Part shown: positions 60,357 through 64,000 of the stretch, piece by piece | How the letters are laid out: each line of letters begins with the position of its first letter | How positions within the stretch are numbered: position 1 is the stretch's first letter | Source of the DNA: SURF-43 sp964628985 | Lineage (GTDB): Bacteria; Chloroflexota; Dehalococcoidia; UBA2979 | Direction of reading: 5' to 3' | DNA: 64,000 bases | Assembly: GCA_964628985.1 (NCBI GenBank) | Contig: CAZVNJ010000007.1 | Coordinates: 22,821 to 86,820 of the forward strand | The notes under the pieces: generated by a model | The model's database searches: none | What the model was told of the DNA's origin: nothing | Seen by the model: only the letters and a program-made list of their open reading frames with translations | Made by a program: the position numbers and the translations under genes

Positions 60357-62945
60357 CTAGCCCTCGACGCCGAGGCGGGCGCGCGCCTGCGCACGCAGGT
60401 CGTACAGCCGCTGGAGTGCCTCCAGCGGGGAGAGCCCGTCCGGCTCGAGCGCTGCGAGGTCCCGCAGCAGCGCCTCCTGCTCCGCCGCCGCAAGGCTGAG
60501 CTGGGCACCGGCCGGCGGTGCCGGAGGCATCGCGGCGGCTTCGACGGCTCCCGCCTCGAGCGCCGCGAGCAGTTCGCGCGCGCGCGCCACCACCGCGCGC
60601 GGCAGGCCGGCGAGCGCGGCGACGTGCACGCCATACGAGCGGTCCGCTCCGCCCTCCACGATGCGGTGGAGGAAGACCACGTCGCCACCCTCCTCGCGCA
60701 CCGCCACCGAGCGGTTGGCGACGCGCGGGAGCGTCCGCGCCAGCGCCGTGAGTTCGTGGTAGTGCGTGGCGAAGATCGTGCGGGGTGTCCCACCCGGCCG
60801 GTGGTGCAGGTGCTCTACCACCGCGCGCGCGATCGCGAGCCCGTCCCACGTAGACGTCCCCCGTCCGACCTCGTCCAGGATCACGAGCGAGTGCTCGGTG
60901 GCGTTGTGCAGGATCGTCGCGGTCTCCAGCATCTCCACCATGAACGTGGACTGCCCGGAGGCGATGTCGTCCTGCGCGCCGACGCGGCTGAAGATGCGGT
61001 CCACCATCGCCACGCGCGCGCGTACCGCCGGTACGAATGAGCCGCACTGCGCGAGCAGCACGATCAGCGCCACCTGCCGCAGATAGGTGGACTTCCCCGC
61101 CATGTTCGGCCCCGTGAGCAGGACGAGGTCCGCGTGCGGTGCCCCGAGGTGCGCGTCGTTTGGGACGAACTCGCCGGCCGCGAGCCGGCGCTCCACCACC
61201 GGGTGCCGCCCGCCCTCGATCTCGATCGGCCCGCCCTCGGCGAGCACGGGCCGCACGTAGCCCGCGTCCACCGCGAGCGCGGCGAGGCCGGCCGCCACGT
61301 CCAGCCGGGCTACCGCCTCCGCGGCCCGGCCGATCGCCGGCCCCGCCTCGGCGACCTGCCCGAGCACGCGGTCCAGGACGCTGCGCTCCGCCGCCGCGAG
61401 GGCGTCCCGCGCGCCAAGGATCTCGGACTCAAGGGCCGCGAGCGGCGCGTAGAAGAAACGCTGCGCGTTGGAGAGTGCCTGCCGCGGCTCGTAGTCCGCC
61501 GGGGCGCGGTCCGCCTGCGTGCGCGGGCACTCGAGGTAATAGCCGAAGACACGGTGGTAGCCCACCTTCAACGACGGGATCCCGCTGCGTGCGCGCTCAC
61601 GGCTCTCCAGCGCGGCCAGCGCACTCCGCGCGTCCGTCGCCAGGGCGCGCAGCCGGTCCACCTCGGGGTCGAAGCCCGCGCGTACCGTCGCGGCCTCACC
61701 CACCTCGGCCGGCGGGTCGTCGTCGAGTGCGGCCGCGATCACAGCGGCTACCTCCTCCGCGCCCGCCAGTCCGCGCGCCATCGCCTCCGCCGCCGGGCCG
61801 GCCTGCAGCGCGGCCGCGCGCACCGCCGGCAGCCGCTCCAGCGCCTGCCGCACCTGCACCACGTGCTTGGCATGCGCCGTCCCCGCGCGCACGCGCCCCA
61901 GCAGCCGCTCAAGGTCCGGCATCCCGCGCAGCGCCCGCCGCAGCGCCTCTCGAGGGAGCATGGGGGTGAAGGCCTCCACCTCGTCCAGCCGCGCCTCAGC
62001 CTCCGCCGCGCGCCGCAGCGGCCGCCCCAGGCGCAGGCGGAACAGCCTGGCGCCCATGGGCGTCAGCGTGCGGTCGAGCGCCTCCACGAGGGAGGCCCCC
62101 TCGCCCAGGGCGGTCGCGAACAACTCCAGGTTTCGGCGGGTCTGCGCGTCCAGCGTGACGGTGTCACCCGCCCGCACGGCACGCGGCGGCCGGAGGTGCG
62201 CAAGTGCCTGCGGCCAGGACTCCTCCAGGTAGGCGACGAGCGCGCCGGCGGCGCCCACGGCGGCGTCCAGCCCTTCCAGTCCGAACCCGTCCAGGGTGGA
62301 CACCCCGAGGCGCCCCGCCAGGCGGTCACGGGCACGCTCGATCCCAAACTCACGCGACGGCCGTCGCGTCACTCTGGCACCGTCGGGCAGTGCCGGCGGG
62401 GGATTTCCGGCCTCGGGGGTGAGCAGTTCCCGCGGCACGAGGCGCGCCCACTCCCCGGCGAGCGCCTCCCGCTCGACCGTCATCACCTCGAGTTCGCCAG
62501 TGGTGACATCGCACGCAGCGATCCCCCAGCGCCCCTCGGGCGCCTGGGCGAGCGCGACGAGCCAGTTGTGGCCGCGCTCGGACAGGAGGCCACCTGCATC
62601 CACCGTCCCCGGGGTTACCACGCGCACCACCCGCCGCTCCACCAGGCCGGATGCGCCTCCCTTCGAGGGCGGCAGGCTGACCTGGTCGGCGATCGCGACG
62701 CGGTGCCCGGCGGCCACCAGCGCGTCCAGGTAGCGGTCCAACTGGTGGTACGGGATCCCGGCCAGCGGCATCCGCCCCTCGTCCTTCCCCATCGGACGTG
62801 AGGTGAGGGCGATGCCGAGGACGCGCGCCGCGGTCTCCGCGTCTGCCTCGAACGTTTCGTAGAAATCGCCCATGCGGAAGAACAGCACCGCGTCCGGGTG
62901 CTGCGCCTTCATGTCCAGCCATTGCTGGCGGGCCGGGGTGGCCAT
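60357..62945 (-). CDS. mutS: DNA mismatch repair protein MutS
   Basis: 862 residues, normal length. Mismatch-binding motif FFRMGDFYETFEADAE near residue 23 (the Phe-x-Glu wedge), connector and clamp domains, and the ATPase with Walker A LTGPNMAGKSTYLRQ, the conserved GAQDDIASGQSTFMVEM and DEVGRGTSTWDGLAIA. The ATG at 62945 gives MATPARQQWLDMKAQHPDAV; an upstream in-frame extension of 112 codons is low-complexity and has no start signal. Confidence 0.96.
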   Translation of the reverse strand: MATPARQQWLDMKAQHPDAVLFFRMGDFYETFEADAETAARVLGIALTSRPMGKDEGRMPLAGIPYHQLDRYLDALVAAGHRVAIADQVSLPPSKGGASGLVERRVVRVVTPGTVDAGGLLSERGHNWLVALAQAPEGRWGIAACDVTTGELEVMTVEREALAGEWARLVPRELLTPEAGNPPPALPDGARVTRRPSREFGIERARDRLAGRLGVSTLDGFGLEGLDAAVGAAGALVAYLEESWPQALAHLRPPRAVRAGDTVTLDAQTRRNLELFATALGEGASLVEALDRTLTPMGARLFRLRLGRPLRRAAEAEARLDEVEAFTPMLPREALRRALRGMPDLERLLGRVRAGTAHAKHVVQVRQALERLPAVRAAALQAGPAAEAMARGLAGAEEVAAVIAAALDDDPPAEVGEAATVRAGFDPEVDRLRALATDARSALAALESRERARSGIPSLKVGYHRVFGYYLECPRTQADRAPADYEPRQALSNAQRFFYAPLAALESEILGARDALAAAERSVLDRVLGQVAEAGPAIGRAAEAVARLDVAAGLAALAVDAGYVRPVLAEGGPIEIEGGRHPVVERRLAAGEFVPNDAHLGAPHADLVLLTGPNMAGKSTYLRQVALIVLLAQCGSFVPAVRARVAMVDRIFSRVGAQDDIASGQSTFMVEMLETATILHNATEHSLVILDEVGRGTSTWDGLAIARAVVEHLHHRPGGTPRTIFATHYHELTALARTLPRVANRSVAVREEGGDVVFLHRIVEGGADRSYGVHVAALAGLPRAVVARARELLAALEAGAVEAAAMPPAPPAGAQLSLAAAEQEALLRDLAALEPDGLSPLEALQRLYDLRAQARARLGVEG

Positions 62946-63147
62946 GTGATGTGCCGCCTGTGCGCGGGGAGGCGCGGGGTGTCTCGTCGGCCTTGCGAGT
63001 CTACGCGCCTGCCGGGAGGCACCGCTAGCGAATCCCACCGGCCGGAGACCCGGATTATGTCTATGACGAGTGCGTATGAACCGGCCCGAAGGCGAGACCG
63101 TAGGCCGTCGAGCCGCTGCAATTTGCGAGGCGGAAAGGGCGGGGGCC

Positions 63148-63771
63148 ATGACGGTTCGACACTCTCGCCGCGCCTTCATGGCGCGGGCGATGGCGCTGGG
63201 CGCCGGCGCGGCGGGTGCCGCGCTGCTCGGCAGACGGGCGCCGGCCGAGGCCCTCCTCGAGTATGGCGGTGACTGTGACATGACGTGGGGGCGCGAGACG
63301 CGGCCCTACAAGGGCTTCGCGAGCGTCTCCGACACGGACGGGGGCCAGTGCACCACCCACGCGGCGCTCCGCTTCGACGGCGTCGCGCCGCGGCCGGGGG
63401 TCAACTGGCTGGGCAACGCGCGCCACTGGTACCTGAACGCCGCGGCCGCCGGATGGGTGGTGACGGACAACCTCGCCGCGGCGCGGCGGGGAATGATCGC
63501 CGTCTGGGGTGACTCGCGCTCGTACACCAGCCCGGCGGGCAATGGACATGTCGCCTTCGTCGAGACGGTCTGGCCGGAGGGCTTCACGGTCTCCGAGATG
63601 AACTGGGGCTTCGGGTGCGCCGGCGAAGTCCCCGGCCGTGCCCGCACCTCGATGTGGGGGATCGTCTCGCACACCCCGCTGAGCTGGGAGGCCGCGCAGC
63701 AGCGGGGACGCTACCGCTTCGCCGGCTTCATCGTGCCGGAGCGCCGCCACCCTTCCCCCTCCGAGCGCTAG
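63148..63771 (+). CDS. Tat-exported CHAP-domain protein
   Basis: 207 residues. Twin-arginine signal RHSRRAFMARAMALGAGAAG with GGGGGCC before the ATG, then a CHAP fold: YGGDCDMTWGRETRPYKGFA, DTDGGQCTTHAALRFDG (candidate Cys nucleophile), NARHWYLNA, GMIAVWGDS and NGHVAFVETVW (His). CHAP proteins are amidases or peptidoglycan hydrolases. A paralogue starts 60 bases downstream, so there has been tandem duplication. Divergent from mutS. Confidence 0.82.
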   Translation: MTVRHSRRAFMARAMALGAGAAGAALLGRRAPAEALLEYGGDCDMTWGRETRPYKGFASVSDTDGGQCTTHAALRFDGVAPRPGVNWLGNARHWYLNAAAAGWVVTDNLAAARRGMIAVWGDSRSYTSPAGNGHVAFVETVWPEGFTVSEMNWGFGCAGEVPGRARTSMWGIVSHTPLSWEAAQQRGRYRFAGFIVPERRHPSPSER

Positions 63772-63831
63772 TGGGTGCCCGCGCGCACCCACGCTCAGGC
63801 CGCTACGCTGCGCGGCGACCGGAGGCGCACG

Positions 63832-64000
63832 CTGGACACTCGGTTCTCACGACGTGGTTTCCTCGGGTGGGCGGCGCTCGTGGGGGCGGCTGCGGCCGGC
63901 AGCGCCTTGCTGCGCCCCGCTACGGCGGCGTCCGCCGACTTCGGCGGCGACTGCGACATGTCCTGGGGGCGTGACGCGCGGCCGCACAAGGGCTTCGCGA
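63832..64000 (+). CDS. Second Tat-exported CHAP-like protein (truncated by window end)
   Basis: First 56 codons only. FSRRGFLGWAALVGAAAAG is a twin-arginine signal, followed by FGGDCDMSWGRDARPHKGFA, 15 of 20 residues identical with the same block in the gene before. No ATG, GTG or TTG in the right place; the best start is CTG at 63832 with GGAGG six bases upstream. The catalytic region lies beyond the window. Confidence 0.7.
   Translation, partial: MDTRFSRRGFLGWAALVGAAAAGSALLRPATAASADFGGDCDMSWGRDARPHKGFA

Noticed and set aside
61134..62801. A 555-codon + strand open frame antisense to mutS
   Set aside because: Arg/Gly/His-rich translation without motifs, completely inside mutS; typical of high-GC antisense frames.
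1..64000. CRISPR arrays, insertion sequences, rRNA or tRNA genes
   Set aside because: No regularly spaced direct repeats, no transposase motifs and no rRNA or tRNA signatures were seen anywhere except the tRNA-like part of tmRNA.

Overview
This is a GC-rich chromosomal segment from a free-living bacterium, densely packed with genes and without rRNA, tRNA, CRISPR arrays, transposases, integrases or other phage genes. The gene content points tentatively to Chloroflexota. It has RNase J, a yebC-ruvC-ruvA order, and both mutS and mutL (which argues against most Actinobacteria). A complete Tad/Flp pilus locus and a tmRNA whose inferred tag is GDRQLALAA also fit. The assignment is an inference from gene content, not from a marker-gene tree.

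Layout. 1-4.6 kb (+): the end of a family-4 uracil-DNA glycosylase, RNase J and the FtsK/SpoIIIE translocase. 4.6-14.8 kb (-): a long co-directional run with panD, a vapBC toxin-antitoxin pair with a palindromic operator, uvrB with a LexA-like box, a diguanylate cyclase, ruvA, ruvC, yebC, panC, panB, a P1-family peptidase and an alpha/beta-hydrolase homologue that lacks its nucleophile. 15-18.6 kb (+): ctpA, smpB, a YdeI-like gene and an acyl-CoA dehydrogenase. 18.8-23.3 kb: a PEP-synthase-like phosphotransferase split into a free ATP-grasp protein and a phosphohistidine protein, a third swivel domain without its histidine, and an MFS exporter. 23.45-23.81 kb: tmRNA.

24.1-28.7 kb is the most unusual part. 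Directly downstream of tmRNA lies a compact cassette that looks like a RiPP (ribosomally made, modified peptide) locus. It encodes a nucleotidyltransferase, a soluble S26-like peptidase with a Ser-His pair, a 37-residue candidate precursor whose leader resembles lasso-peptide leaders, and an HPr-kinase-like P-loop protein. Facing these are a PqqD-like peptide-binding protein and an ABC exporter. No lasso cyclase or transglutaminase-like B2 protease is present, and the core has no Asp or Glu to close a lasso ring, so the product would have to be something else.

28.9-41.2 kb: two winged-helix regulators with degenerate receivers, then the Tad/Flp locus (VWA-FHA membrane protein, TadG-like, Flp pilin, TadE, CpaB, CpaE/TadZ, CpaF/TadA, TadB, TadC, DUF192, prepilin peptidase). 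A GTCTCAAC motif occurs as a perfect palindrome before the first regulator and as single copies elsewhere, including before the pilus genes, which suggests shared control.

41.3-64 kb: a secreted heparin-lyase-like protein with three Ig-like repeats, a RecB-like nuclease/helicase fusion, a LOG-family protein, a GT39-type membrane glycosyltransferase, an SplB-like radical SAM protein and a 42-codon orphan ORF between hairpins. These are followed by a CheY-like protein, a class V aminotransferase, a methyltransferase, an NDP-forming acyl-CoA synthetase alpha-type protein next to a pterin-binding protein, mutL, a subtilase, mutS, and two tandem Tat-exported CHAP proteins, the second cut by the window edge.
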